In this document: piece after piece, positions 11,400 through 23,244 of the stretch
Layout of the letters: each line of letters starts with the position of its first letter
Numbering within the stretch: position 1 is the first letter of the stretch
DNA from: Acanthosepion pharaonis
Taxonomy: Eukaryota; Mollusca; Cephalopoda; Sepiida; Sepiidae
Length of the DNA stretch: 64,000 nt
NCBI GenBank assembly: GCA_903632075.3
Contig: CAHIKZ030002084.1
Coordinates: forward strand, 260,001-324,000
Reading direction: 5' to 3'
Position numbers and translations under genes: made by a program
The notes under the pieces: generated by a model
The model's database searches: none
Told to the model about the DNA's origin: nothing
Seen by the model: only the letters and a program-made list of their open reading frames with translations

Positions 11400-12125
11400 A
11401 ACAAAGGAGAGCGAGAAGAAGGGACTAAGCACAAACTACAAGAAGACAGAATGCATTGTCATCAGTAAAAGGATGAGCCCGAAATGTGATTTGCAGGTCG
11501 GGGACACTAAAATCAAGCAAGTGTGTAAATTTAAATATCTGGAAGTGTTTTGACAGAGGACGATAAGTGCGACACTAAGATCCGAAGACGTATTGGGATG
11601 GCGAAAGACGCATTCTAAAAAGCTGGACAGAGTATTAAAAGGCAGGAAAGATTTCTGAAAACAAAAAAAAAAGCACTTCTGTTATTGACATCTGTCCTTC
11701 TTGACGGTCTCATCAAAAAGATGAAGAGGAGATTCGAGGCGGTGGAGGTATGTTTCTACAGAAGGATGCTAAGGATATCATGAACCGGGCGTCTGAGAAA
11801 CGATGAGGCTTTAGAGTGGGTGGTAAGCAAGCTTATACTTAACATCAGGAAGAGGCAGCTGAAATTACTGGAAAAAGTAATAAAAAATGAGGGCTTGGAG
11901 AATCTGATACTCACAGGTCGAATAGAGAGAACCTGAGACAAGAGAAAGCAACGCATGGCATACCTCGCGGGTTTAAGCAAGTGGATGACGGAACATGACC
12001 TGGGGGATGTAGCAAAGGGACAAAACTTATTGAGATCTACAAGGGAGAGGGGAGTGAGCTATGATCACCTACGTCCTGAAGGGTCACGGCACATAAAAGA
12101 AAAAGAAAATAATATAAATTTAGAA
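11400..12125 (+). pseudogene. RTE-like LINE, C-terminal part of reverse transcriptase
   Basis: A second LINE, of different type, in the same orientation. The translation reads NYKKTECIVISKRMSPKC, then VCKFKYL, KKMKRRFEAVEVCFYRRMLR (11725-11780), RNDEALEWVVSKLILNIRKR, GLENLILTGRIER, KQRMAYLAGLSKWM and RSTRERGVSYDHLRPEGS (12020-12090). These are typical of proteins annotated as endonuclease-reverse transcriptase in invertebrates. It is 5' truncated, has frameshifts and at least three in-frame stops, and ends in an A-rich tail. Related minus-strand fragments are at 47.9, 49.9 and 57.5 kb. Confidence 0.85.
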
Positions 12126-12731
12126 TCTGTATATAAGAGAAAATTATAGTATTTGAAAAATTATGATTGTTTAAATTTAATCAAATCTCGAATAATTTTA
12201 TCTATTTTTAGATGATCTATTATAAATAGTTCCTTTTCTTTTTCACAATTCTTTATAAGAAGGAATTTGAAATTTCCCAAATTAAACAGACCTACTCAAT
12301 TTCGATTTTGATATCCTGCAATGCAAATGTTTGTCTTTATTATATATTTTACCCTATTTGCTTTCTTTTTTTCTCTGGTCCCAACATCTAATGCCACTAC
12401 GGTAAAGCTGGAGAAAATGTTCCACGTTTTAGTTTAGCTTTCAAAATATTAAAATTATTATATTCTGCAAAATGAAATATTTTCTTCCCTGGAAGTTATT
12501 TAAAGTGTAGGCTGTTCCGTTCCTTTTGTAGGTTAATTTCAACATTACTCGCTTTTTAGCCATATGCCGGGTCACAATATCAGTTTTTCGACATGAATTT
12601 TACTTGTAATCGTTAGAAAACCATGATCTAGACCGCTTGCCTAGGAGCTTTTTAGATGCTGAATCCATTTTGACACTTTTGAAAATAGACTATATATGTA
12701 AAATTCAAAATTTAAGAATATATATATAAGA

Positions 12732-12762
<31 letters not shown>

Positions 12763-12973
12763 TGGAAATGCTATTGCTTTTATATGGTATATTAAAATTT
12801 GCTTCATATCAGAGATAGTGACAAATTGTAATACAATATTCAACACTCAGTAAAGGCGACAAACTACACTAAACGCAATAATCAGGCAAAAATGATTTCT
12901 TTCCTCTCACAGATGACTTCTTTTCAACGTTTTATTATGAATAAAATAATATTTATATATGAATATATTTATA

Positions 12974-13032
<59 letters not shown>

Positions 13033-13045
13033 GCAATATATATAT

Positions 13046-13092
<47 letters not shown>

Positions 13093-13508
13093 TAGATAGA
13101 TAGTTTATTTAAAAAGGCATTACGTTATTAATATATTTTAATAAGCGCTAATGGGTATTTCTATTCAACTAAAGACGTTTTACTATTTTTTTTATTTTAA
13201 AGGGGGTAATCTTCCTTGATACTGATTGTTTACAAAATTTTTTTTAAAAAATTATTTTTTAATAATTTTTTTTTAATTTTTCATCTTTCGGCAATAAAAC
13301 ACTGATCGATATAAATTGTAAATAATTAATTTAAATATTATAAACAACAATAAAAAACGACAAAGTTTTTACAAACAATTTTAAATCAACATCACGAGGA
13401 CGCAAAATACATTTGCTTAACAATTAACGATTTTATTATTCTTTTTCTGCATGAATTCCATTTTCGTGTTATTCATGTGGGATATTTGGCAATATATTCA
13501 CTAATATT
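12126..13508. other. AT-rich stretch with TA tracts, no gene
   Basis: TA tracts lie at about 12722-12757, 12980-13025 and 13041-13090. The rest is AT-rich, with A and T homopolymers and no supported feature. Confidence 0.6.
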
Positions 13509-13528
13509 TCTATCTATCTATCTATCTA

Positions 13529-13569
<41 letters not shown>
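13509..13569. repeat. (TATC)n then (TA)n, at the 3' end of GIY-YIG element copy 1
   Basis: About five CTAT units run directly into a pure TA tract. This tract abuts the 3' end of the GIY-YIG retroelement copy that follows. Confidence 0.93.
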
Positions 13570-14651
13570 TTATTTATTTAAAATATGATTCCAAATCGCT
13601 ACATAAGAGGTCTCATGTTTCAAAACAAGAGCCGAAAACTTCAATATAATCTTTTTAAATTAAATTGAGTTGAATTAAAATGGGCTCCGTTCCATCTTCA
13701 AGCGAAATTTTTGTTGGAATAACGTATATCTGAAATTTACTTGTTTTAAAAATTGAAATCAAAATCTCCATGGTAACAGCTAGGGTGAATTGTTTAAATT
13801 GGGTAGGCGAATGTAGGGTGTTAATAATAAGTAGCGGTATAGAGATACTTTCAAGATGTCAAGTCGGGGAAAAGGTGGGGGGTGTCTAAAATGAAACGGA
13901 AGATTTATTAACCATCGTCTAGTTTGTTTGTCTATGGAGATTTATTTATTTATTTTATTTTATTTTATTATGAAAGGGAATTGTGCATATAAAAAAAAAA
14001 AACTTTCGTAACGTTTGTTTTTTGACGACTTATAAAGGGTTATCTATTATGTAAGGTATTTAAACTACTAATTTGGGCTATGGATTATGAAGGGTGTTTA
14101 TGTTGTATGCATGTTTGTAGTTAATTATTCCTACTATGAATCTGATGATTGGGCTATTTGTTAAACAAGTTATTATAATTTTTTTTTTAATAATTCAAAC
14201 CAAAAATCTGATGATGCCTACAAAAACCGTTAACTCGTGTCTATTATTTAATAGATTATTATTATTTAGAAGTTTAATAATGATGTAATTTTTCATGGAG
14301 GCACAAAGGGCATGGGTCATCCCAAGCTTTACATGTTCTAGCCTTATCAATGATTTTCCATTTAACTTTTGGTGTTCTATTTGTTTCCTTCAGGTGCAAA
14401 AAAATATTTTGATAGTGAAGTCTGATTTCTTTTGTTTATATTATTAAAAATTTTTTTTTTTTTGCCTCCATCTATCTTTAAAATTATTCTTCGTGGACCC
14501 AATGTATATCATATTAGTGCTAGGGCTCTCTGTGGATGAAATAGTACATTGTTATACCACAGAATTAATACAACATTTATTTTCTAATGGGCATTCTTCT
14601 AGGTTTCTACAGTTACATAATTTTTCCCTTTTATTGTCTGGTTTATATTTT

Positions 14652-14656
<5 letters not shown>
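13570..14656 (-). mobile_element. GIY-YIG retroelement (Penelope-like), copy 1, 5' truncated
   Basis: This segment is the inverted counterpart of 37.9-38.99 kb at high identity. Read on the minus strand, it begins inside the coding region at the motif with an early NCRN and CPLEN, passes the IYIGST part (around 14500), then KYFCT-like and W-x-I-I-D-K residues, and ends in a long 3' untranslated tail whose last bases are AATCATATTTTAAATAAATA. A T-rich run (14449-14463) disrupts the frame. GIY-YIG is a nicking endonuclease used by Penelope-like elements for target-primed insertion. The reverse transcriptase is lost. Both ends abut (TA)n. Confidence 0.8.

Positions 14657-14700
<44 letters not shown>
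14657..14700. repeat. (TA)n at the 5' boundary of copy 1
   Basis: A pure TA tract begins exactly where homology to the 37.7-kb copy stops, marking the 5' truncation point. A GATA/TAGA-rich stretch and a short GT run follow at 14740-14820. Confidence 0.9.
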
Positions 14701-14701
<1 letters not shown>

Positions 14702-14829
14702 CCGTAGTAAGCCATTTTAACAGTTGGACATTTTTTGAGAGATATAGATGATAATAGATAGATAGATATTTAGCTAGATAGAGAGAAGAGAGAGAGATAA
14801 TTTGTGTGTGTGTGTGTGTATTTAGATAA

Positions 14830-15086
14830 CAATCGTTCATTAAACAATAAATAATTTTTATTAAATTCAGATAAACAAGTCTCTCTGTCTAATTATTTTT
14901 TTGCATTATTCCTATTGTCCAATAAAATACATCAGACAAAAATTGTCGATAAATAAATGCCATAGTTTATCCAAAGTTTTGATTCGTATATCTTGACAGT
15001 TTTTCAGATATATGAAAAAAATACATAAAAAAAAACACTCAACTTTTGTCAGTTGCATTTAATACAAGTTTTTTTTAAAATATATA

Positions 15087-15130
<44 letters not shown>

Positions 15131-15200
15131 TATGCAAATTTAGGTAATCCGTATTCTTTAGACCTGAGGAGGATGATATCAGTTCAATAAATAAAATTCA
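14830..15200. other. AT-rich stretch with a TA tract
   Basis: A TA tract at about 15079-15126 is the only recognisable structure. No gene. Confidence 0.55.
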
Positions 15201-15204
15201 GAGC

Positions 15205-15754
15205 AGATATGTTTGAATAAAAACAGACCACGTTAAGATTCCATGTAATAAGCTATTTCACCATAACCCCTTTAATAGGGTTCTGGATCATCAGACTTTA
15301 CTTTCAAAAGCTGAAATGAAAAATGAAAAAAATTTACACGTTTTTTACGGACCTCATCAAGTATACGTAAAATTAATTTCTTGAGGAAGTGAGGTGGGAG
15401 AGAGGATATGAGTGTGTCATATGTATCATTTTAGTTTCCTATTTTAACCCCATATGTGTCGGCTGGATGTTGCTCAAATTTAACGCGTCTCGTCTCTAGA
15501 TAATATTTTTGATTATAAGGGTTAGCGATAAGGGAACGTTACAACAACCCCAATAAATTACACGACAGTTATTCTTGAATTTTTAGGTCCATAAAAATTG
15601 TATGAAATTTCTTTAATTCTTCATTTCAGAAATTTTGGAAATATAAATATAAAAATATCACTATTTATATAGATAATGTTGAGGGTTATGGTGAAAAATT
15701 ATTGAATGGAATTTTAGGAAAAAGTCTGTCTTTTATTCAAATATAATATATTTG

Positions 15755-15755
<1 letters not shown>
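15205..15755. repeat. Foldback element: imperfect palindrome flanked by (TA)n
   Basis: The sequence at 15205-15365 reappears as an inverted, diverged copy at about 15575-15755. Matching landmarks are TTTGAATAAAAACAGAC with GTCTGTCTTTTATTCAAAT, CACCATAACCCC with GGGTTATGGTG, and TTTACGGACCTCATCAAG with CTTGAATTTTTAGGTCCATA. The central spacer is about 210 bp and has no coding potential. TA tracts lie outside both arms (15083-15126 and 15757-15802). It is probably a non-autonomous foldback or TIR element. Confidence 0.7.
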
Positions 15756-15756
<1 letters not shown>

Positions 15757-15789
<33 letters not shown>

Positions 15790-15922
15790 ATATATATATA
15801 TTATACTTTTCTTTTTTTCTAACGATGGAAATATTTGAATTTGAAATTGAGTTTGAATTGAACATTTGAAAGGTTACTGCTACGATTATTAAATTTGATA
15901 ATTTTATATCTCTCTCTTATTT

Positions 15923-15953
<31 letters not shown>

Positions 15954-16030
15954 TATAAATATACAACAAATTTGTTCAGATTAAAAATAACATGCATCCA
16001 AATTTTTTTTGTTTTTCATGAATTAATATT
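15757..16030. repeat. Two interrupted (TA)n tracts
   Basis: TA tracts at about 15757-15802 (interrupted once by TTA) and 15924-15960. Confidence 0.9.
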
Positions 16031-16034
16031 ATTA

Positions 16035-16098
16035 CTAATACCAAGTCAAGGTGATCAATTTTTTGGATGTCACTTTTGATTTTTCCAAGGTGAATATA
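16035..16098 (+). pseudogene. Penelope-like reverse transcriptase scrap
   Basis: One frame reads QVKVINFLDVTFDFSKVNI before a stop. The (V)NFLDVTFD block is a reverse transcriptase motif of Penelope-like elements that also carry GIY-YIG. Only about 20 codons are recognisable. The next frame blocks are too decayed to assign. It may belong to the same family as the three GIY-YIG copies in this window. Confidence 0.5.
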
Positions 16099-16099
16099 T

Positions 16100-16518
16100 A
16101 AACCTTATATGAAAGAACTGTTCAACCATAGATACATTAGTAAGGACTATAAACAAAAAAAAATCTTTAATTAAAAAATATTAAAAAAAACAGGTTCAAA
16201 TAAACTCAATATAAAAGACATTTTATCAATAAATACATAAATATATAAAAAAACAGCTATTAATAAGTATAAAAAAAATAAGTTATAAAAAAACAAATCA
16301 GAAAAACAAAGATATAAACATAGAAAAGAATTTGGTTCTATTATTTGTCTAAACTCAATTTCAAATATGTGTGTTCAAGTAATTCCCTTTTTATATAATT
16401 AAATTTAAATAAATTATGTAATTTAATTTGATATCCAAAGTAAAATATATATCAAAATATATATCCTATCATACATAAATATATAAAAAATATCAAAGTA
16501 TATATATTATATATATAT

Positions 16519-16563
<45 letters not shown>

Positions 16564-16928
16564 TAAATGAACATTTTATAGAGTTTAAATTCTTCTTATA
16601 GATACAAGATTTTCATTTTAAATGCTTATGAATTTATAATAAACACAATTAAATAAACATTTACTCATTAAAAAATGTCCGAGAATTTTCAAGGAGAATA
16701 TTCGTTATCGACATATAACAATTGACACACACTAACCTTTCACACACATAGGATCGTTTGGTTGGAAAAAGGTGAAAATTTTCTATGAATTTCTATTGAC
16801 AAATTGAAATCTATAAAAGTAAATGTTATTTTTACTGACGATATATATTATTCAATTTAAATATCATTTAAATTCCTGTCAATTTAAAAAGAATGTTAAA
16901 AAATAAAATACATTTTAATTTTAAAACA

Positions 16929-16983
<55 letters not shown>

Positions 16984-17380
16984 TATGTTTGTGTGTGTGT
17001 GTGTAAAAATGTGTGTGTGTGTTTTATTTATATTTTCATCATTTCCCTATATATGTATATATCAAGCCATGAACAAAATAATGATAAATGGTGATAAAAG
17101 TTAGTAATGTTAATGAAAATTAAAACATATTATTATTTTATCAATTTAAGAAAATGTACAATGAAAAAAAAGTAAATTTAATTTAATTTAAAGCTTTTTA
17201 GGTTTATCTTGTTTTAGAATTTATAACTGCATTTAAAATGTGAGAATAATAGATTGGAGCCCATAAATAGCACAAGTAATTGGTTCGATTTTCTGCCATT
17301 CTTAATGAAGTCCAGTTTCTAATTCAAGGTTTTACCGAAATAAATGTTCAGAATCACATCTTGTACAAGTTGAAATCATT
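16100..17380. other. AT-rich stretch with two TA tracts, no gene
   Basis: TA tracts lie at about 16500-16561 and 16938-16977, the latter followed by short GT runs. A-rich low-complexity sequence fills 16140-16330. Confidence 0.6.
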
Positions 17381-17382
17381 AT

Positions 17383-17667
17383 TTAAAATATGTTCAATGG
17401 GATAACAAAAGGGGATTGAGAAGATTTAAAAAACGTTTTACCGTCACGATTTCTTGACAAATCAAATTGTCTTTTGATTTTCTGGCTCATTGGCATGGCG
17501 ACTTTGTCTTCTAGGAAGATTACTCCGTCTGGTAATTTTACCAAAAATTCATTCATTCCAGGCAACATTGGTCTAACATGTTTGTGTAAGTGTTGGATAT
17601 TTTTTCTACCTTCACATTTGTGAATAACATTCATATCCTCGGCCGTTTGAGGAAAGATTAAAATCAT
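17383..17667 (-). CDS. Unrecognised reading frame, possible exon
   Basis: A 94-codon minus-strand frame lies within extremely AT-rich sequence but has a protein-like composition with Cys, Met, Pro, Arg and Lys well mixed (for example HVRPMLPGMNEFLVKLPDGV and then DKVAMPMSQKIKRQFDLSRN). On the minus strand a pyrimidine-rich run (TTTTAATCTTTCCTC) precedes an AG at the codon before GATATGAAT, so it could be the last exon of a spliced gene ending in a TAA. I do not recognise the family. It may also be a captured gene fragment or an unknown transposon protein. Confidence 0.35.
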   Translation of the reverse strand: MILIFPQTAEDMNVIHKCEGRKNIQHLHKHVRPMLPGMNEFLVKLPDGVIFLEDKVAMPMSQKIKRQFDLSRNRDGKTFFKSSQSPFVIPLNIF

Positions 17668-18275
17668 TACGTATTTTATTTTTCAATACATACAGTTAAC
17701 TTTTAGAAAAAAAATCATTTGATTGCCCAAATTTTTTCGACCAACATAAACAAATTTTTAGGGGTCCAAAAATATTAATAAAAAAAAAAAAAAAAAATTA
17801 GGGGAAAATTTTCATTAAGTAAAAATACAGTATTACTAAAAATAGAATCAATTATTTTCAATAAATTATCAATAAAAGAATATTATATATAAAGTTATAT
17901 TTTATTTGAATGATTAGTTTTTTCGAAAGATGCTAATATGAATGTGTATATCAATTCTGAGAAATTTCATCTTGAAAAGAGGGATGATTTTACAAAAAAC
18001 TTTGATGGATGGTCACATAATGTTTTCTCGAATACGCAGAATAGTAGACATATAAATAAATAATGTATAATTTAAACGTTACGTTGAGTTTCAAATCTTT
18101 GGGTATCCACTGAAAATAACGTTCGAAATAATATATAAAAAATATATTCATCTGTGTAATTTATAACATAGTAAATTTAGTTTTACAATTTTTAACAAGC
18201 ATAAATATAATGACCATATTAAATTTATGCTTAGATTTTTTAAATAGTAAACAAAGTTTTTCTGAGACTTCAGGA

Positions 18276-18329
<54 letters not shown>

Positions 18330-18536
18330 ATATTTTATATAATTGTGTGTGAGAAAAATGAATGCCAAAGAATCACGATTTTTATTCAAAAATGATCCCT
18401 TTATAATAAATGAAAAAGAAATTTAAAATATTATATTATATTAATTGATGTCGTTGGACATTGGGAAAAAGAACTGTATAGTATAACAATCATTTCACAC
18501 ACACACACACACAATAAACACATACACATAAACATG

Positions 18537-18599
<63 letters not shown>

Positions 18600-18769
18600 A
18601 AACATTCTTTTATTTATAGTTATACAAGTATAAATTATTGGTTTATAATGAAGATAATTCCAATAACCAACAATTACTATTCTTAAAATGAAAAATCAAA
18701 TACAAAGTAGAGCAGATATAATTATTATTTATTAAAAAATTATAACATATATTATATATATATATTTTT

Positions 18770-18830
<61 letters not shown>

Positions 18831-19037
18831 ATAAATCCAAATTAGAAATAGAGAGTTATACAAAACTTGGTTAGAAACTGTTAAAGGAATAGAAGTATTT
18901 TTTATTCTAGATGATAAGGTTTGAATAAAAATTTTTACTGTGTATGTAAATGTTTGATGATTTTTATTCTTTACTTGTATAAGTTATGTGTTTGCCCATG
19001 TTGTTACATCAACATTTTTTTTAGTAACACACACACA

Positions 19038-19113
<76 letters not shown>

Positions 19114-19308
19114 AATATATATATAAATATAAATAAATATATATATATTTATAATTATTTATATATTATACAAAGGTACTTATTAGAAAGCGCTCAATAT
19201 CAGAAGATAAGAAAAACATAAAGTTGGATAGATGTGAGTTTGTGATTTGGGTTTTTGTTGAAAAAATCGTTGTCTGACGATCGCTAAAGCATGAATCCAA
19301 CCTATATA

Positions 19309-19359
<51 letters not shown>

Positions 19360-19895
19360 TTTAATAATTTTCATTTTCTTGCGTTTATATAAATTTTTCT
19401 TTTTCTGGACGTAAAATGTGTAACTGAATGTTTAGATTTTTATGTATGTATCTAAAGTTATGAGAATTTTTTCAAACACAGCCAGCACATTGTGACGTAA
19501 TTAATGTTATTAAGTGTTGTTTTTTTCTTTCTTTTTTTATCCTTTTTTATGATGGAAGCATTTGTAATAAAAAGGAAAAAACCAACATTTAATATGCTGA
19601 ATGTATTTAGACAAAAGTATTCGCATAACTCTACATACATACATAAAGTTTATACATTAAGGTAAATAAAACACATCCTTAACATGGTTAAAAACTAGAC
19701 GAAATATATGAAACTTTCTAACTGAAGTGGCCCCTGTCCCTTGTATAGGGCGGACCTCATTATTTAAAAAAAAACAGTTGCGTATGGATGCATGTTATAT
19801 GTGCGTATATATTTGCATTTTTACATGAATATTGTTGCGCATATGTTAGTATATAGGTTTAAATTGCAATAGAATATATGTGTAACACTGCATTT
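17668..19895. repeat. AT-rich microsatellite region, no gene
   Basis: TA tracts lie at about 18283-18326, 18538-18597, 18771-18829, 19082-19108 (after CA repeats from 19028) and 19313-19357. A poly(A)-rich stretch is at 17780-17800. No gene is supported between them. Confidence 0.8.
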
Positions 19896-19902
19896 TCATG
19901 AA

Positions 19903-21559
19903 CAGCGCTAGTCGATAAAAGTGACGCACCTGATGTTTTTTAACTAAAACTATTTTTGTCTATTGTTTTTTTGGGTTAAAATAATTTTTAATCTTACTAA
20001 TATAAAGACCACTTCCCGACGACCTAGGAAAAAAGTTTATTCACCCTAAGGTATTCTATTGATAATTATAAATTTGGATATAAATGAGATTCAGGAAAAA
20101 AAACTAAAATAAAAAAAAAAAGTGACTCAGATATCACATTCTAATGATTAAACTGGTAAATTTAAAGAACTTCTGACAAAATATTAAAAAACTATTTTAC
20201 AATACACTCAGAACAATATTCTAGAGATATCTAGAACAGGTTAAATTAAATCGAGAGTACTCCAGAATATTCCAGAAAGCCTCATACAGTATAAAAACAG
20301 TTTGAAATATCCACTCAGAACCACTTAAGCCATCTATTGTTGCCTTCTCAAAAGCAGGCAAATCTACGAGAGAAATTACAGTAATTGCTATAACCTCGCA
20401 GTCAAATGTCTCTCGATTGCTTAGGGCACATAATGATTCTACTCCTGCTCCAAGGAAGGAAACAAGGAAACGAAAGAAAAAGATTGATGAGAGAACTGGC
20501 AGGGTAATCAAGAGAGAAGTTGCAAAGAATAGGACTATAACTAGCGAAGAGCAAGGTATTAGTCTTGCCTCTTCAACAGTCCGTCGATGGCTGTAAGAAC
20601 AAGGCTACAAATCTTGTACACGAAGGTTTAAGCCGATAATAAGCACAGCCAACAAGACTTGAATGAGCTCACTATTACAAACATCTCACCGTGGAAGACT
20701 GGAAGAATGTCCTCTTCTCCGATGAAATGAAAGTTGAGCTAAATTCAAAGGATAAGCGATCTAAATTCTGAAGAAGAAGCTTTGAAAGCTCTTTCAATTT
20801 AGCAGTAAGTACTGTCAAGCATCCATTCAGTATAATGTTCTTTTCTTTTCATGGAAGTGGTTTCTTAGAACCTATTGAAAAGGCCCTCGGGAGAGAACAG
20901 TGCAAGAGAATTTTAGAGTCTTGTTTGCTCCCTTCTGCTGGAAGGGTGCAAATCGACACCACCAAGCTCATTTTATGCAGGATAATGCTCCCTCTCACAA
21001 ATCAAAATTTATGAAGCAGGTGAGTGTTATGACATAGCCACCCCAATCTCCTGACCTCAACCCCATAGAAAACTTATGGAGCATTATAAATTACAGGCTC
21101 TCGAGAAAGCAGTTGAGCAACAAAGAGGATTTGATGGTGAATTTCATATCCGAATGAAATTCAATGCTTGGAGGTGAGATTTACTAGAACCTAATCATTC
21201 AATGCTAAAAAGGGTTGAAAAGATCATTCAAAATAAGGAGGACCCATAGATTATTAAATATTTCGAACTATATTACCTATTATAAATAAATTATACCTCT
21301 ATTGTTCTTTATTTAAAGCTGTTTGGTTATGTTTCTATTGATTGCTAGTTTCAGGAAATAAGTGAGTACCTTTTTTTTGAGTTTTTCCATAAATCTCATT
21401 TATATCGAAAAATTGTAATTATCAATAGAATACCTTAGGGTGGTCGGGAAGAGGTCTTTATATTAATAAGATTAAAATTATTTTGACCCCAAAAACAATA
21501 AGCAAACAATTTCTAAGTAAAAAAAAAATCAGGTGCGTCACTTTTATCGAACAGCACTG
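19903..21559 (+). mobile_element. Tc1-type DNA transposon with long IR/DR termini, inactive
   Basis: The outer ends match as inverted repeats: 19903 reads CAGCGCTAGTCGATAAAAGT and the reverse complement of the right end reads CAGTGCTGTTCGATAAAAGT, both continuing GACGCACCTGA. Homology between the two termini extends about 200 bp inward (for example CTAAGGTATTCTATTGATAA on both), apart from a roughly 19-bp insertion on the left. Inner copies of the GTGAC-like motif give the double-repeat (IR/DR) layout. The right end is followed by TA (21560-21561), the expected target duplication; the left flank no longer reads TA. Overall length (1,657 bp) is usual for Tc1. Confidence 0.92.
20312..21249 (+). 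pseudogene. Tc1-like transposase, frame-broken
   Basis: Intact transposase cuts and pastes the element. The N-terminal helix-turn-helix reads AFSKAGKSTREI and SNVSRLLRAHNDSTPAPRK (20342-20450), then KKKIDERTGRVIKREVAKNR and SSTVRRWL before a TAA at 20594. The catalytic triad is still visible: D in VLFSDE (20721), D in FMQDNAPSHKSK (20981) and E in PDLNPIENLW (21068). The second D and the E are only 28 residues apart instead of the 34 usual for Tc1, so about six codons are lost, and a stop lies between them. Two frame changes and several stops make it non-functional. It ends RVEKIIQNKEDP with TAG at 21247. Confidence 0.9.
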
Positions 21560-21672
21560 TAAATGTGGATGTATAGAATTATATATGTGGATATGTGAAG
21601 TGAGGTAACATAATTAATAATCTTTCATGTTGAAATGAATATGATCTATCTTAATTATGTTTTATGAATATG

Positions 21673-21715
21673 TCCTGAAGATGGTCTAATAGACCGAAAC
21701 ATCCGACGTTGACAT
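21673..21715 (+). ncRNA. Hammerhead-like motif
   Basis: CTGAAGA, a 5-bp stem II (GGTCT-AAT-AGACC) and CGAAAC follow each other as in the hammerhead core. The downstream ATCCGACGTTGAC could supply a cleavage triplet, but stem III and stem I are not clear. It lies about 110 bp before a (TA)n tract that borders the GIY-YIG element copy 2. Confidence 0.4.
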
Positions 21716-21781
21716 TATATTAACATTAAAAGAGCATAATTGTATATTAGGATTTTTGTTTGTTTTTTCCGTATATTTTTC

Positions 21782-21784
<3 letters not shown>

Positions 21785-21820
<36 letters not shown>
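21785..21820. repeat. (TA)n at the 3' end of GIY-YIG element copy 2
   Basis: Pure TA tract, followed by a short ATT repeat, abutting the 3' end of the next element. Confidence 0.93.
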
Positions 21821-21821
<1 letters not shown>

Positions 21822-21823
<2 letters not shown>

Positions 21824-22526
21824 TTATTATTATTATCGTTTTAAAAAAATATGATTCCATCGCGACACACAATTAGTTCCGAAACTTCACTCAAGTCCCA
21901 AAGTTTAAATTTCAATATTAAACTTAACATTTAGAGTACAGTTTCATTCTCAAGCGATGCTTAGAATAACTAACTGAAGAAATATTTTACTCATTTATCG
22001 TTTGGAAATGGAGATGTCATCTGTTTTTTTCTGTCGGTATCAAGGCTTCACTACTGTGATGAAAATATGAATGTTTATTATATGCCAAATTTTGAAGTCG
22101 TGTGGGGAGATTTTTATCTGGCTACAATGGACTTTGCTCCCAGGCTCTGTTGATTTTATTACTATTTGTTACAACTTACTGATTGTTATACTTTTTGGGG
22201 TTTATTTATTTGTTTTTTTTTCGTTGATGGTTTCTTAAAGGGGTGCTTAGATATTTTCTATCCATTTATAAATTACTAATTTTTAACGCGTATATTTGGC
22301 TGTGTCTGCACAAAACCGTAATTTCATTTCTTTGATTTAATAAATTTTTGTTTTTTAGAAACTCGATAATGTGTAGCTTTTCATGTAGACATAAAAGGCA
22401 TGGGTCATCCCAGGTTCTCCAAGATCTTGTTCTATTTAATATTTTTCTATTTTACTGTTGGTGTTTTATTTTATTCTTTTAAATGTCAAAAATATTTAGA
22501 AAGGGATGTGTGGTTTCCTATTACGT

Positions 22527-22529
<3 letters not shown>
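21822..22529 (-). mobile_element. GIY-YIG retroelement, copy 2, diverged and shorter
   Basis: The minus strand matches the 3' part of the 37.7-kb copy, more diverged than copy 1. It starts near codons equivalent to KYFWHLKETNRTPKV (around 22500), passes CATGGGTCATCCCAGG (plus strand, 22398) that encodes the W-D-D-P-C segment, and ends in the same terminal GGAATCATATTTTT (seen inverted at 21841-21856). The 5' side stops exactly at a (TA)n tract (22530-22577). Confidence 0.7.
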
Positions 22530-22588
<59 letters not shown>

Positions 22589-22590
22589 AA
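22530..22590. repeat. (TA)n at the 5' boundary of copy 2
   Basis: TA tract followed by three GTAT units, at the truncation point of the element. Confidence 0.92.
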
Positions 22591-23186
22591 AGGATATAAC
22601 GATAAAATTGTTCAATTGTTAAATAACCTTTGAAATGTTGTATCTTAGATCTTATTTTTGTTAAAGCAAATTTGTTTTCTAGTTCTATGCATATTTAGTC
22701 ATTATGAATTTGTATTCAGTTAATTATATGAAAAGTATGTTTATTCATAAGTTGGAAATACAATAAATAAAAAAAAATTATATTTGTACGTAACTTTGTT
22801 TCCCCCACTTCATCTTATCTCTATCTTGGCTCAGGTATAAAGATAAACTGAAGAGCAACATTTCTTGCGTCAACATTCCATTCAAGAACTTTGAGGACAT
22901 ATTTATGAAAAGATCAGAATATCTTTCAAGGTGCCATGCACGAATAAAGCCCCATCAAGCAGTTAACATCATTTGACTGCGTGAAACACGAAAGCGAAAT
23001 AATCAGCCAAAAGTGTCCCTGCTGCATCTGAATACATTACTTTCTCCTGCACTGTTTGCGGTCATTTGTGCAGTTCTCGAGCAGGCCTCAAAAGTCATGC
23101 AGATAATTATTAGGTGGTCGTCGGAACCTTATAAGTCGAACTCGACGGAAGAGTCTATCATCACATATAAAATAAAAAGTGAAAGA

Positions 23187-23244
<58 letters not shown>

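Noticed and set aside
18921..19221. Frames rich in Thr-His and Tyr-Ile repeats
   Set aside because: Translations of (CA)n and (TA)n microsatellites; the same applies to similar frames across the window.
20221..20511. 96-codon minus-strand frame in the Tc1 element
   Set aside because: Opposite strand of the recognisable helix-turn-helix coding region of the transposase.
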